A program made the translations under genes and the position numbers. A stretch of DNA of 64,000 bases from Acidobacteriota bacterium (GTDB taxonomy: Bacteria; Acidobacteriota; Vicinamibacteria; Vicinamibacterales; UBA8438): positions 1 to 64,000 of the forward strand of contig JAPOVI010000070.1 of assembly GCA_026708265.1 (NCBI GenBank). The letters run 5' to 3'. The notes under the pieces are model-generated. The model ran no database searches, had not been told where the DNA came from, and was given only the letters and a program-made list of their open reading frames with translations. Shown here in pieces: positions 18,310 to 27,702 of this stretch. Each line of letters starts with the position of its first letter. Position 1 is the stretch's first letter.

Positions 18310-19281
18310 CCTGGTGCCTGCTCGCCTAGCCGGGCGGCGCTGGCTGCGAGGCTGCTGGTCGTATGGCGCGTGCTGAAAGGCGCCGGCGTGTGCATGCCGG
18401 GTGTGCGTTGAGGTGTGCCGGGTGTGGCCGCGACCTGTGCGGCGGCGGCGCGCGGGGCGCGCTCTGCGCCTACTGGAGCTGGCCGGTGCGCTGGGGCGGT
18501 CTGCTAGTCGTCGGCGCTGCGAGGTTTGCTGGCTGGGTGTGCAGTGAGGTGGGCGAGCGCTCGACGCGCCTCTCGTGCGCAGGATGGCAGCGCGGCGGCT
18601 GTTAGCACATCCGCTGAGCGCGTGGGGCTTCGGCTGCAGGGGCATCGCCACGGCGGTTGCTCCAGTAGCGGTTCTGGTTGGTTGGCGCAGCCGTGCGGAG
18701 GTGGGGGCGGCCGTACGAGTTGATGCAGCCGTGCGGAGTTGACGTAGCTGTACGAGTTAACGTGCCGCGCGGAGTTGGTGCCGGGTAAGGCTCGTTCAGC
18801 AATCCAGAGTTGCGGCAGCCGTGCAGAGGTGTGCCGCGCAGGGCTGGGGCGAGCGCGCAGAGTTTGGTGCAGTTTCGTGACGCTCTTGCGACAAACTCGT
18901 GGCCCTTTCTGGGCTACCCTTCCCCGGGTGGTTGGTGGGGGGCGGGTTGTCTCCTGTGGCAGCTCTGGGCGACCAGACTTGGAGCAGCTGGGCGGCCCGA
19001 CTCAGCGGCTTCGCCCGGCTCAGCGGCTGGGTCTACCCAGCTACCCGCAGCGCCCCAGGAGCGTCGTCAAGCGCCTGTCTACCGGCTACGAACACGCATC
19101 CAAACCCAGAGAGAAAGACGCGGTCCCGTAGCTCACCGGCTGGCGCCGCGACAGGCCGCCGCTTGTCCAGTACTTTCCGCCCGAAAGACGCGGCTTCGTA
19201 GCTCGCCGGCCGCCGCTGCGGCAGCGGCGTGTGGCGTCCAGGCTGAGGCGCCCAGACCGAAGACACGGTGGGATGCGTCAG
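18310..19281. other. Long convergent intergenic region with micro-repeats
   Basis: About 970 bp without a supported gene. From about 18670 to 18790 short units of 15-20 bp recur (GCAGCCGTGCGGAGTTG, GTAGCTGTACGAGTTA, GTGCCGCGCGGAGTTG). An interspersed repeat copy lies at 18855-18951. A 70-bp-spaced direct repeat of about 27 bp (GAAAGACGCGG then CGTAGCTC) occurs at 19114 and 19184. Confidence 0.55.
18855..18951 (+). repeat. Interspersed structured repeat, copy 5
   Basis: Copy with GTTTGGTGCAGTTTCGTGAC, a second GCGAC box, GGGCTACCCTTCCCCGGGTG and GGGGGGCGGGTTGTC; the GTGCGC pair is deleted. Convergent gap. Confidence 0.85.
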
Positions 19282-19995
19282 TTAGGAGATCGGATGCTTC
19301 GAGATCGGGTGCTTCTGGAGGTGGCCGTGGATCGCGTCCGTCAGCACCGACGGATTCCACCAGCTGATGTTGTCATCCGCCTTGGCGAGGTTGTGGATCT
19401 CGGCGTTCGGGATGAGCTTCGCCGCACGCGCGGCCGTCTGTGTGAAGAAGGCCTCGTAGGGCGAGTCGGGCTCGATCAAGAGCGTTGGAGCCTGGATCTT
19501 GGGCAGCGCGTCGAGCGGGTCGCGGTTGTAGAGCGAGTCGTACACACTCTTGCCGCGGCCCTGCGCGTCGGCGGCGAGCAGGAAATCGATCATCATCCCG
19601 TCGAGGTAGTCGAGCCCCATCTCCTGGATCCAGATGTGGCTCGCCTTCGCCGGGGACGGCAGGTAGATGGGGCTCATCACGTTCCGCACGTCGTACTTCC
19701 AGCCCTCGGGTGGCGGATGCTGGGAGTGCAGGAGCCAACGGATCGGGTCGTCCATCGCCCGGGTCCACATGCGCATCAGGTGCGTCCCATCTGCCTCGGT
19801 TCCCCACGTCTTGTAGCCACCGTAGGAGCGGTGCATCTCGTTCATGACGTCGCGCGCTTCCGGGTCCAGGATCGGGAAGCAGAAAAGCGTAAGCGTTGCG
19901 ATCCGATCGGGCCAACCTGCCGCTGCCTCGGCCGAGACCGCCGCACCCGTGTGCAGCCCGTATACATGCGCCTTCTTGATCTCCCTGCGGGCGGG
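19282..19995 (-). pseudogene. 5'-truncated alpha/beta-hydrolase-fold protein (G-x-H-x-G family)
   Basis: The C-terminal two thirds of a hydrolase-fold protein related to those at 20150, 23214 and 26908. It begins abruptly at KKAHVYGLHTGAAVSAEAAAG, which is the nucleophile elbow, with His in place of Ser (GLHTG). The ~90 residues of strand and oxyanion loop that should precede it are absent. Sequence upstream (20000-20193) is open but unlike the family and is replaced within about 45 bp by an interspersed repeat copy. C-terminal ALPKIQAPTLLIEPDSPYE is family-like. Probably a deletion relic. Confidence 0.7.
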
Positions 19996-20037
19996 ATGTT
20001 CGCGCCCATCGCTTCGGAGTGCTTCGCCGCGTGAGGC

Positions 20038-20136
20038 TGCGCAGAATTGGCACACTTCGGGCACAGCTTGTGACGCTCTCGACACAGACACGCACGTCCT
20101 TGCTCGGTAGGCTGGAAGCCGGGTGGTGGGGAAAGG
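20038..20136 (+). repeat. Interspersed structured repeat, copy 6 (degenerate)
   Basis: GCGCAGAATTGGCACACTTC, GTGACGCTCTCGACAC and GCCGGGTGGTGGGGAAAG keep the order of the repeat, but the GTGCGC pair and the CTACCC arm are eroded. It abuts the truncated hydrolase on one side and the next hydrolase start on the other. Confidence 0.5.
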
Positions 20137-20149
20137 GGTGCCCCAGGGG

Positions 20150-21934
20150 GTGACGAGTTTGGCCACGTCTAGCCTGGACAGGTACTTCGTCACGGTTGGT
20201 GGGTGCCGACAGGTTCATTACCGGCGTGGTGGCGCCGGTCCTCCTCTTGTCCTCCTACACGCGTCGCCGCGCTCGTCGGCGGCTCTCGTCCCACTGGCAG
20301 AGGCGCTTGCAACGCGGTTCAGCGTGGTTGCTCTTGATACGCCGGGATACGGAAGCTCCGACCCGCTTCCTGGGATCGAGCAGCCCGAGATTCTCGACCA
20401 CGCCGCTGCAACCGCCGAGGTGCTTGGTGCGCTCGGTATCGAGCGATGCGCCCTGTACGGAACCCACACGGGCGCCTCGATCGCGCTTGAGCTCGCGAGC
20501 TCGCGCCCCGACCTCGTCGAGGCTGCCGTGCTCGATGCGCTCCCCATCCTGACGAGTTACGAGAGCGCGTCCTTGCTCCAGAACCTGCCGGCCTACCGAC
20601 CCCAGCCCGACGGAGGTCACCTCACGGCGCTCTGGGAGCGCGTCCGCGCCGAGCATCTCTACTTCCCGTGGTTCGATCAGCGGCCCGCGGCCCGGGTCGA
20701 CGCGCCTATGCCCAGCGCCGCCTGTCTCCATCAGGCCGCCATGGACCTGCTGCGGGCCGGCGAGGGCTACCGTGCCGCGTACGCGGCCACGTTCCGCTAC
20801 TCGTCACAGGCCGCGCTCGCAAGTCTCGAGACTCCCGTCGCGGTGATCGCATGCGAGAACGACCCACAGGCCGCTTGGCTCGAGCGGCTGCCCAGGCTTC
20901 CCGAGTGCGTGGAGACCGCGCGCCTCGCAGGTGGGCGGGACGAGCTGTGCAGCTGGATCGCCGGCTTCGCAGCGCGGCATCTCAGTGAGGCATCCGTTCC
21001 TGAGCCGCCTTCCTGGAGCGCGATCCCCGACCGCATGACGCGGACGTACGTGAAGACTTCAGTGGGTCAGCTCCATGTGCGTGGACGCCCCGGCGAGGAC
21101 GAGCGGCCTCTGGTCGTCTTCCATGCATCGCCGGGCTCGGCAAGGATGCTGCACCGTCACATCATCGAGCTGATGCGCAGCAGGCCGGTGCTCGCGATCG
21201 ACACGCTCGGCAACGGCGAGTCGGACAAGCCGCCGGGTTGGGAGCACCCGACCAGCTGGGAGCCCACCGGGCCCCGGCTGCCGCGAAGTCAGGTCGATCC
21301 GGAGGCTCCTTGGATTACCCCCGGGATCGCCGACTACGCCGCCTCCGTCGTGGAGCTGATCGACGCGCTGGGCCTCGAAGAGCTCGATCTCTACGGCTCG
21401 CACACCGGCGGGTCGATCGCGATCGAGGTGGCAGTTGCACTCGGGCCCGACCGCGCGCGAAACGTCATCGTCGATGGCCTCGCGATGTTCTCCGAGGCTG
21501 AGCGCGACGATCTCCTGGCGTGTTACACACCGCCGCTCGAACCCCGGTGGGACGGGGCGCACCTCCCCTGGGCATGGGCGTTCCTCCGCGCGCAAACCGA
21601 GTTCTGGCCCTGGTACTACCAGACTCGCGAAGGGATCCGCTGGGTCGAGCCTATCCCGGCGAAGGCGCTCCACACCTGGGTTGTCGAGCTCCTGAAGAGT
21701 GGGCATACCTACCCGCTGGCTTACAATGCCGCCTTCGCCTATCGAGCCGCCGGGCGGCTCCCGCACCTGCGGTCGCGCACGCTCATTGCGGCGACATCCG
21801 ATGACATGCTCGCTGAGTGCTCGGCCTCAGGTGCCCGGCTTGCGCCGAATGCTGTCGCGCGAGATCTCCCGCCCGATCCCGATCAGCAATGCGAGCTGCT
21901 CGTGCGGTTTCTGGGCGGTGACGACCTGGGGTAG
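20150..21934 (+). CDS. Two-domain alpha/beta-hydrolase-fold fusion protein, both with His at the elbow
   Basis: 594 residues from GTG 20150 (GTG 20123 is also possible but lies in the repeat). Two complete, related alpha/beta-hydrolase domains in tandem: residues about 8-290 and 300-594. Each has an HGxP-like oxyanion loop (LLHASPRSS; VFHASPGSA) and a nucleophile elbow with His instead of Ser: GTHTG (H106) and GSHTG (H418). The second domain keeps an EFWPWYYQ aromatic lid segment. Without a Ser/Asp/Cys nucleophile, ordinary esterase chemistry is unlikely; the fusion looks like an internal gene duplication. Substrate unknown. Confidence 0.8.
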   Translation: MTSLATSSLDRYFVTVGGCRQVHYRRGGAGPPLVLLHASPRSSAALVPLAEALATRFSVVALDTPGYGSSDPLPGIEQPEILDHAAATAEVLGALGIERCALYGTHTGASIALELASSRPDLVEAAVLDALPILTSYESASLLQNLPAYRPQPDGGHLTALWERVRAEHLYFPWFDQRPAARVDAPMPSAACLHQAAMDLLRAGEGYRAAYAATFRYSSQAALASLETPVAVIACENDPQAAWLERLPRLPECVETARLAGGRDELCSWIAGFAARHLSEASVPEPPSWSAIPDRMTRTYVKTSVGQLHVRGRPGEDERPLVVFHASPGSARMLHRHIIELMRSRPVLAIDTLGNGESDKPPGWEHPTSWEPTGPRLPRSQVDPEAPWITPGIADYAASVVELIDALGLEELDLYGSHTGGSIAIEVAVALGPDRARNVIVDGLAMFSEAERDDLLACYTPPLEPRWDGAHLPWAWAFLRAQTEFWPWYYQTREGIRWVEPIPAKALHTWVVELLKSGHTYPLAYNAAFAYRAAGRLPHLRSRTLIAATSDDMLAECSASGARLAPNAVARDLPPDPDQQCELLVRFLGGDDLG

Positions 21935-22758
21935 GAGGGAGCCCGGGCGGTTGTTCCATCTGGCTTCGTTCTGGCTGCTGTCGTGGCTTTGGTTGGTGGC
22001 CGGGCCGTTGCGGGGCCATGTGGGCGGTCTGGGCCATGAGGTCGAGCCAGCCGGAGAGACGGGTGGGTCTCGACCGGGTTCCCGCCCGTTGTCGTGGGCC
22101 GCGGGCCGAGCCAGCAGGCACTTGGTGACGTCTCTGGGTGTCGCTGCAGTGGCCGGGCAGGCCCAGCCGCCGCAGCTGATCCCCGCGCACGAGTTGCCCG
22201 CACCGGCTGCGACGTAAGGCAGCCTGTCCCCCACCCACCAGCCGGGGGAGGGTAGCCCAGAAAGGCGCACTGGTTTGTCACGAAAGCGTCACGAGACTGC
22301 GCCGATTCTGCGCGCAGCCGCGCCGCCTGGCTGTGCCGCAGGCTCAGGGGAAACCTCCCTCCCGGACCTCCCCAGGGCCGCGACGGTAGCTCAGCCTGCT
22401 CGGGGCTGTGCCGCCGACGCAGCGGGAAGTGCCTGGCGAGGCCTGGCGTTGTGCCCAATGAGGCATCGGGGCGTTGCTGCCCCTGCGCCCGGCGAGGGCC
22501 GGCCCGTTCCCTGCGGACGCCGGCGGTCATCGAGGCTGACGCCGGCCGCCGGTGATGGCTCCCTCGCCACCACCCGGCGCCTTCCCCACGGGCTCCTCAG
22601 CAGCCCCAACCTCTGAGGCCACTCGGCTTGGTTGGTCGCGCCGCCGGTGTCATCGCGGCATGGCCCTCAACAGCTCCAATCTCCCAGGCCCCGGCCTCTG
22701 AGGCCATCCGGCTCGGGCAGCCGTGCTACGGGTCTCCGGCGCGTCGAGGTCAGACCGG
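21935..22758. other. Convergent intergenic region
   Basis: About 820 bp, no supported gene. Holds one repeat copy (22219-22313) and a short direct duplication around 22590 and 22690 (CAACCTCTGAGGCCA versus CCGGCCTCTGAGGCCA). Confidence 0.5.
22219..22313 (-). repeat. Interspersed structured repeat, copy 7
   Basis: Minus-strand copy: read on that strand, GCGCAGTCTCGTGACGC, GTGAC, GTGCGCC, GGGCTACCCTCCCCCGGCTG and a G-rich tail. Confidence 0.85.
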
Positions 22759-23193
22759 TCAGCTGCTGATCGTCTCGGTGCCGTACGGGCGGTCCTTCGG
22801 GAAGGAGACATGCTCGAAGACGATTACCCACCGGCCGTCCACGCGCTCGAGGATCCAGGTGGCCCGCTGCTCAACCTCGATCTCCCCTTCCCCGTCCGCG
22901 GGGACGAACCGTGACCGGGTCGTGCCGCCAACCCAGCCCAGATCACCGTCGCGCCCGGCTCGGGCATCATCGGTCAGCTCGATCGTCGAGAAGCTCACCT
23001 GGTCGAGGAGGCCACGCCACGCGGTGGCGTTCGTCTCCTTCTCAAACCCCTCGATCTTGCCCTCCCAGCCTTCGAGGAAGATGAAGAGGCGGTCTTCCTG
23101 CAGGTAGCGGCTCTGAATGCGCTCGATGTCCTTGGCGAGGATCGCGTCGATCAGGTCATCAACTGCCGCTCGTACCTCGCGAGGGTCTTGCAT
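22759..23193 (-). CDS. SnoaL/NTF2-like protein
   Basis: 144 residues of the NTF2-like cone fold: N-terminal helix REVRAAVDDLIDAILAKD, then alternating strands ending WILERVDGRWVIVFEHVSF, the usual last strand pair of ketosteroid-isomerase/SnoaL-like proteins. Such small proteins act as isomerases, cyclases or binding modules. No Asp/His pair can be assigned with certainty. Divergent from the hydrolase-cupin operon, 20 nt away. Confidence 0.75.
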   Translation of the reverse strand: MQDPREVRAAVDDLIDAILAKDIERIQSRYLQEDRLFIFLEGWEGKIEGFEKETNATAWRGLLDQVSFSTIELTDDARAGRDGDLGWVGGTTRSRFVPADGEGEIEVEQRATWILERVDGRWVIVFEHVSFPKDRPYGTETISS

Positions 23194-23213
23194 CCCTTCC
23201 TCCTGGCTGCCGT

Positions 23214-24056
23214 GTGAGAATGGTCCACCGTAACGCAGAACGGCACCCGGTGACAGACGACGACACTATCCGCCATCTCATCCAGACTCGGCACGGGGCC
23301 ATGCACGTGCGGGTGACGGGCGAGCAGGACGACGCGCCCCCGCTTGTGCTGCTGCATATGTCGCCGCTCTCCGGACGGATGTTTGATCGGGTCGTCCCGT
23401 TGCTCGCGCGCGGTCGGCAGGTCGTGGTTCCTGACCGGCTGGGCTTTGGGTACTCCGACCGTCTGGCCGAGCGCATGCCACTGTCTGAGTACGCTCTCGC
23501 GACCCTGGATGCGTTCGATGCCATTGGTGTGCGGCAGTTCGATGTGGTCGGCATCCACACCGGCTCGACCGAGGCGGTCGAGCTTGCGACCGCGCACGCT
23601 GACCGTATCCGCCGCGTTGGCATCGTCGCGATCCCCGTTTTCACAGAAGCGGAGCTCGCCGCGTTCAAGGGCCACTATTTCGAGCCTCCTGAGCCCGCGG
23701 CCGACGGGTCGCATCTGACGTGGGTGTGGGAGTGGTGGCGCGAACATCAGCAGAAGCAGCCGGGCTGGACGATCGAGCTCATGCACGACCGCGCGGTCGA
23801 CCACATGGATTCCTGGCCCTTCTTCTGGTGGACGTACCACTCGGTCTTCGACTATCCGATCGCCGATCGCCTGGCGCGGGTCGAGCAACCCTTCCTCGTG
23901 CTGGCGCCGCACGATGACCTCTGGCCGCAGACGCAGAACGGGCGGCAGTACCTGCCAGAGCACGCCCAGTTCCTCGAGCTTCCGCACCTGGCGCTCGAGA
24001 TCTTCAACGTGGCAACCGAGAAAGTAGCCGGCTGCGTCGAAGAGTTCCTCGCGTGA
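23214..24056 (+). CDS. Alpha/beta-hydrolase-fold protein with His at the nucleophile elbow
   Basis: 280 residues from GTG 23214 (GTG 23250 possible). Oxyanion-loop region LVLLHMSPLSGRMFD, elbow VVGIHTGSTEA with H115 where Ser is normal, aromatic lid FFWWTYHSVFDYPIAD, and an acidic turn LAPHDDLWPQTQ. No clear catalytic His near the C-terminus (LPHLALEIFN is the only candidate). Its stop overlaps the start of a two-cupin gene (GTGA), so the products probably act together. Annotated by family as hydrolase, but the active site argues for another reaction or a binding role. Confidence 0.8.
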   Translation: MRMVHRNAERHPVTDDDTIRHLIQTRHGAMHVRVTGEQDDAPPLVLLHMSPLSGRMFDRVVPLLARGRQVVVPDRLGFGYSDRLAERMPLSEYALATLDAFDAIGVRQFDVVGIHTGSTEAVELATAHADRIRRVGIVAIPVFTEAELAAFKGHYFEPPEPAADGSHLTWVWEWWREHQQKQPGWTIELMHDRAVDHMDSWPFFWWTYHSVFDYPIADRLARVEQPFLVLAPHDDLWPQTQNGRQYLPEHAQFLELPHLALEIFNVATEKVAGCVEEFLA

Positions 24057-24841
24057 GCCCGCACACCCTGCTCGACACGCGGGAGCTGCCCTGGGAGGAC
24101 AACCCTGGCATCCCCGGCGGCAAGATGAAGGTGCTCGCTCGTGCCTCGGAGGGTTGGCCGTCGGTGATCCTCAACTGGCTGCCTCCGGGCATCGGTGAGG
24201 GCGCTGAGCCCCACCGCCACTACCACCGGACGGTTCGCGAGCACGGGCTCGTGCTCCACGGCGAGCTGCCGATGGTCGAGTTCGAGAGCCTCGAAGCTGA
24301 GCGAGGCGCTGCCGTGCTCTTCCGGGAGGGCTACTGCATGGACCGCAGCCCAGGATCCGTGCATGGGCTCGATCCGCGCTTCACCTCGCAGATCGGCTTC
24401 ACGATTCTCGAGTGGCGCACCGGCACCGGTACCTACCTGACCGAGGAGGGAGCCTGTGAGGAGAGCATCGTCTTGCCCGCGCCGGCCGAGGTTGACGAGC
24501 TGGCGCCCAGCGGTCGGCCGGGCGTTGTGGTCGATGGCCCCGCGCTTCGCCTGCTCGACACGCGCGAGCTGCCAGGCGAGGAGCTGGACGAGTGGCCGGG
24601 CGCCCGCATTCAGCGGGTGGCGCTCGGTGCGGATGGCTCAACGACCACGGCGATCGTCCAGCTTGCTCCTGGCGCCGCCGACCCGTCGAGCGCGATCTGC
24701 GCGGACGCCGCCCGCGCCTACGTGCTCGAGGGCCAGATCGTGCTCGGTAGTGGCCGGGTGCTGCGCGCTGGCTGCTACGCCGACCCGGTGCTCGGCACTT
24801 GCGTGGCTGGTGCCACGGGTGGCCGGGTGCTTCGCTTCTAG
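24053..24841 (+). CDS. Two-cupin protein coupled to the hydrolase-like gene
   Basis: 262 residues, start overlapping the upstream stop. First cupin about residues 12-130, with EPHRHYHRTVREHG as a likely metal set; second about 160-262, lacking an obvious His triad. Resembles the cupin pair at 11516/12325 in layout. Probably an oxygenase, isomerase or lyase acting with the neighbouring hydrolase-fold protein. Confidence 0.75.
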   Translation: MSPHTLLDTRELPWEDNPGIPGGKMKVLARASEGWPSVILNWLPPGIGEGAEPHRHYHRTVREHGLVLHGELPMVEFESLEAERGAAVLFREGYCMDRSPGSVHGLDPRFTSQIGFTILEWRTGTGTYLTEEGACEESIVLPAPAEVDELAPSGRPGVVVDGPALRLLDTRELPGEELDEWPGARIQRVALGADGSTTTAIVQLAPGAADPSSAICADAARAYVLEGQIVLGSGRVLRAGCYADPVLGTCVAGATGGRVLRF

Positions 24842-24863
24842 CTTCTATGTCCCTCGCAGAGTC

Positions 24864-25805
24864 CTAGCGGAAGGCGGGGATCACCTCGCCCGCGAACAGC
24901 TCGATGTCGTCGTAGTTGATGCCGTCGATGAGGATCACGCCGAAGTGCTGGACGCCGGCTGCCTCGTAGGCTGCTAGCTGCTCGACGATGCTGCTGGGAT
25001 CGCCGGCAAGCACCATCTTCGCGGCGTTCTCCTCGCTCAGCCCGAAGGCCTCCGCGATCTGTCGGCGGCGTCCAAGCGCAGTGTCTGCGTTGTCATTGAC
25101 GACAACGACGAGGGAGAGGTTGGTCTCGATCTCAGCCGGGTCACGCCCGACCTCCTCGCAGCGCTGCCGGAGGACGGCGTACTTTGCCGCGAACTCCTCG
25201 GGCGAGACCCCGGTGTCGCCGGGTGGCATGTTCCACTGGTCGGCGTAGAGCGCGGTCGTGCGCAGCGTCAGCTTCTCACCGCTGCCGCCGACCATGATCG
25301 GCGGGTGCGGTGACTGCACAGGCTTTGGCTCGCAGGGCGCGTCGGTGATCGTGTAGTAGCAGCCCTCAAAGGTGAAGCGCCTGTCGGTCCAGAGCCCCCT
25401 GAGGATCTGGAGCGACTCGGCCAGACGATCGGCGCGCTCGCGGACGCTGCCGAGATGGATGCCGAATGCGTCGTGCTCGGGCTCGAAGTAGCCCGCGCCC
25501 ATCCCGACGATCAGTCGGCCACCGCTGATGGCATCGACGGTGGCGCACATCTTGGCGACGAGCGCCGGGTGGCGAAACGTGTTCGAGCTGACCATCACGC
25601 CAATCTGCACGCGCGAGGTCTCGCTCGCCATCGCCGCGAGCATCGTCCAGCCCTCGTAGATTGGATCTTCGGGATTCGGGCTCAGAGGCAGCAGGTGGTC
25701 GAAGTTCCAAGCCGAGTCGTACCCGAGCGAGTCCGCCTTCCTCCACACCTCCAGCAGTGCCTGCCATGACGTGTTCTGTGGGCCTGTTCCGATGCCGAAC
25801 TTCAC
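24864..25805 (-). CDS. LLM-class (luciferase-like) oxidoreductase, F420-dependent type
   Basis: 313 residues. TIM-barrel bacterial-luciferase fold with MKFGIGTGPQNTSWQ start, DSAWNFDHLLPLSP, GVMVSSNTFRHPALVAKM, GRLIVGMGAGYFEPEH and PPIMVGGSGEKLTLR, the pattern of the F420-dependent members. Such enzymes transfer hydride or insert oxygen in catabolic steps. Overlaps the next LLM gene upstream by 4 nt (minus-strand pair), so two related oxidoreductases are co-translated. Confidence 0.87.
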   Translation of the reverse strand: MKFGIGTGPQNTSWQALLEVWRKADSLGYDSAWNFDHLLPLSPNPEDPIYEGWTMLAAMASETSRVQIGVMVSSNTFRHPALVAKMCATVDAISGGRLIVGMGAGYFEPEHDAFGIHLGSVRERADRLAESLQILRGLWTDRRFTFEGCYYTITDAPCEPKPVQSPHPPIMVGGSGEKLTLRTTALYADQWNMPPGDTGVSPEEFAAKYAVLRQRCEEVGRDPAEIETNLSLVVVVNDNADTALGRRRQIAEAFGLSEENAAKMVLAGDPSSIVEQLAAYEAAGVQHFGVILIDGINYDDIELFAGEVIPAFR

Positions 25806-26851
25806 GTGTGCTTCACCTCCGCAAGGGTTGCAATGATCCGTTGCGTCTGCTCGATCGTCACCTCACGGGGATGCCCGAGAGGCGGCATGAGCTCGACGAA
25901 GTCCATGTGCTCTGCGTAGTGCTCAAGCTTATGGGCGATCTGCTCGGGCGTTCCGGCCAAGGACAGCGCGTCAACCATGCGGTTGGTCACGGCGGCTGTC
26001 ATGCCCGCTTCATCCCTGGCTGCCCATGCCGCGCTGCCACGCTCGAGCTCCTCGCCGAAGCCGTGAAAATCGAGCAACGGCGCAAGGTAGGGGACGGAGA
26101 AGTAGAAGCCGATCCCCGGCCGCGCGAGCTCTCGGGCTTCGTCGGGATCATCGGAGACCGCTGCGATCGCGAGCGCACCGACGTCGATATCGCCGCGCGT
26201 TCGCCCGCCCAGCACAAGCCCGCGGTCGAGGGCGGGCAGGGCGTGCCCAATCAGCCAGTCGAGCGAGAGCATGAGGTTGAAGACAACGCCGTCGCCGACC
26301 TCGCCGGCCAGCTCGATTGCCCCGGGCCGCGTGACGCCGAAGTAGAGCGGGACGGGCGCCCAGTCGGGCAGCTGGTGCTCGTAGGAGCTGATTCGGTAGA
26401 AGGGGCCCTCGTATGAGACTGGGCTGCCGGGGCTTGCGGCCCAGGCGGCGCGAATCGCCGCCGCGAGATCCCGCAGCCGCTCGACCGGCCGCTCGTAGCT
26501 GATGTCGTACCACCGCTCGCTGACGTTGCGCGGCGAGGTGCCGAGGCCCATGCGAAAGCGGCCGCCTGAGAGAGCGGCCAGCGTCGAGGCGCCGAGCGCG
26601 AACGTGACCGGGGTCCGCGTCCAGTGAACGACTGACGTGACGAGCTCCACTCGCTTAGTCCGCTGGGCAAGCGCCCCGACCACCGCGAAGTTCTCGGTGA
26701 CGCCCTCGCCTGCCGCGACCAGGTCGAGCTTGGCCGCCTCTGCCTGTGCAGCCAGGTCAATCGACTCGGGCAGCCGGACGCCGGGCAGGCCAATGACGAT
26801 GCCGGTGCGGAGCGCGCTGAGTCGGTGGCACTCGTTGCCTACGCTAGACAT
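25802..26851 (-). CDS. LLM-class (luciferase-like) oxidoreductase
   Basis: 349 residues. The first 12-15 residues may be extra; the fold starts at TGIVIGLPGVRLPES. Family features: LDLVAAGEGVTENFAVVGA, SGGRFRMGLGTSPRNVSERWY, VPLYFGVTRPGAIELAGEVGDG. Only distantly like its operon mate and much closer to the truncated gene at 33895-34538. Divergent from the hydrolase at 26908, 56 nt away, sharing a promoter region. Confidence 0.85.
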   Translation of the reverse strand: MSSVGNECHRLSALRTGIVIGLPGVRLPESIDLAAQAEAAKLDLVAAGEGVTENFAVVGALAQRTKRVELVTSVVHWTRTPVTFALGASTLAALSGGRFRMGLGTSPRNVSERWYDISYERPVERLRDLAAAIRAAWAASPGSPVSYEGPFYRISSYEHQLPDWAPVPLYFGVTRPGAIELAGEVGDGVVFNLMLSLDWLIGHALPALDRGLVLGGRTRGDIDVGALAIAAVSDDPDEARELARPGIGFYFSVPYLAPLLDFHGFGEELERGSAAWAARDEAGMTAAVTNRMVDALSLAGTPEQIAHKLEHYAEHMDFVELMPPLGHPREVTIEQTQRIIATLAEVKHT

Positions 26852-26907
26852 CCGTCAGAGTGTCACGGTTGGCCAGGCCGGCCGCAACCAGCTACGGAAG
26901 GAGCAGC

Positions 26908-27702
26908 ATGCCAAGGAGTCGACGCTACCTCGTGGATACGGGCGAAGGTCAGATGCACGTGCGCACGGTTGGCGAGGGCGGCACGCCCCTCGTGCTGCTT
27001 CACAGTCAGGTCGTGTCGAGCCGCTGGTACGACTACGCGGCGCCTCTGCTCGCAGCCGACCGCCTCGTGGTCATGCCGGACCGGATCGGCTACGGCGACT
27101 CCGATCCGGCCGATCGACCGCTCAGCTTTCCTCAGTTTGCCGTTCTCACCCTTGAGGCGCTCGACGCACTCGACGTCGTGACCTTCGATGCCTCGGGCAT
27201 CCACTCTGGCGGCATCGAGGCCATCGAGCTCGCCGTCCTCGCGCCCGATCGAGTTCGGCGAGTCGCGGCAATCTCGGCCCCGGTGTTCACCGACGAGGAG
27301 CGACCGGCCATCAAGGAGGCGTTCGGGCCGCCGCCGGAGCTGGCAGACGACGGCTCCCACCTCGAGTTTGCGTGGGGATGGTGGAAGAGCGCTCAGCCTG
27401 AGGGCGTCGGGCTCGACGTGGTGCAGACCTGGCTGGTCGATCACCTGAAGGCCTGGCCGAACTACTGGTGGACGTTTGGGCAGGCCATCGACTACCCGAT
27501 GGCGGAGAAGCTGCCCCAGATCACCCAGCCGTTCATGCTGCTGGTGCCACACGATGACATCCACGAGCAGACGCAGCGCGCGATTCCGCTGCTTCCCGAG
27601 GGGGCTGAGGTGGTCGACCTTCCGACGATAGTGAACGTCATGGGCGTCCTCACTACGCACGTCGAGGAGGTCTGCGAGCACCTCCGGAGGTTTCTTGGGT
27701 GA
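26908..27702 (+). CDS. Alpha/beta-hydrolase-fold protein with His at the nucleophile elbow
   Basis: 264 residues from ATG 26908 with a strong GGAAGGAG ribosome site. LVLLHSQVVSSRWYD oxyanion region; elbow DASGIHSGGIEA with H99 in place of Ser; aromatic segment YWWTFGQAIDYPMAE; acidic turn VPHDDIHEQTQ as in the 23214 product. The C-terminal region (LPTIVNVMGV) has no catalytic His. Its stop overlaps the flavoprotein start, so this pair is translationally coupled. Confidence 0.8.
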   Translation: MPRSRRYLVDTGEGQMHVRTVGEGGTPLVLLHSQVVSSRWYDYAAPLLAADRLVVMPDRIGYGDSDPADRPLSFPQFAVLTLEALDALDVVTFDASGIHSGGIEAIELAVLAPDRVRRVAAISAPVFTDEERPAIKEAFGPPPELADDGSHLEFAWGWWKSAQPEGVGLDVVQTWLVDHLKAWPNYWWTFGQAIDYPMAEKLPQITQPFMLLVPHDDIHEQTQRAIPLLPEGAEVVDLPTIVNVMGVLTTHVEEVCEHLRRFLG

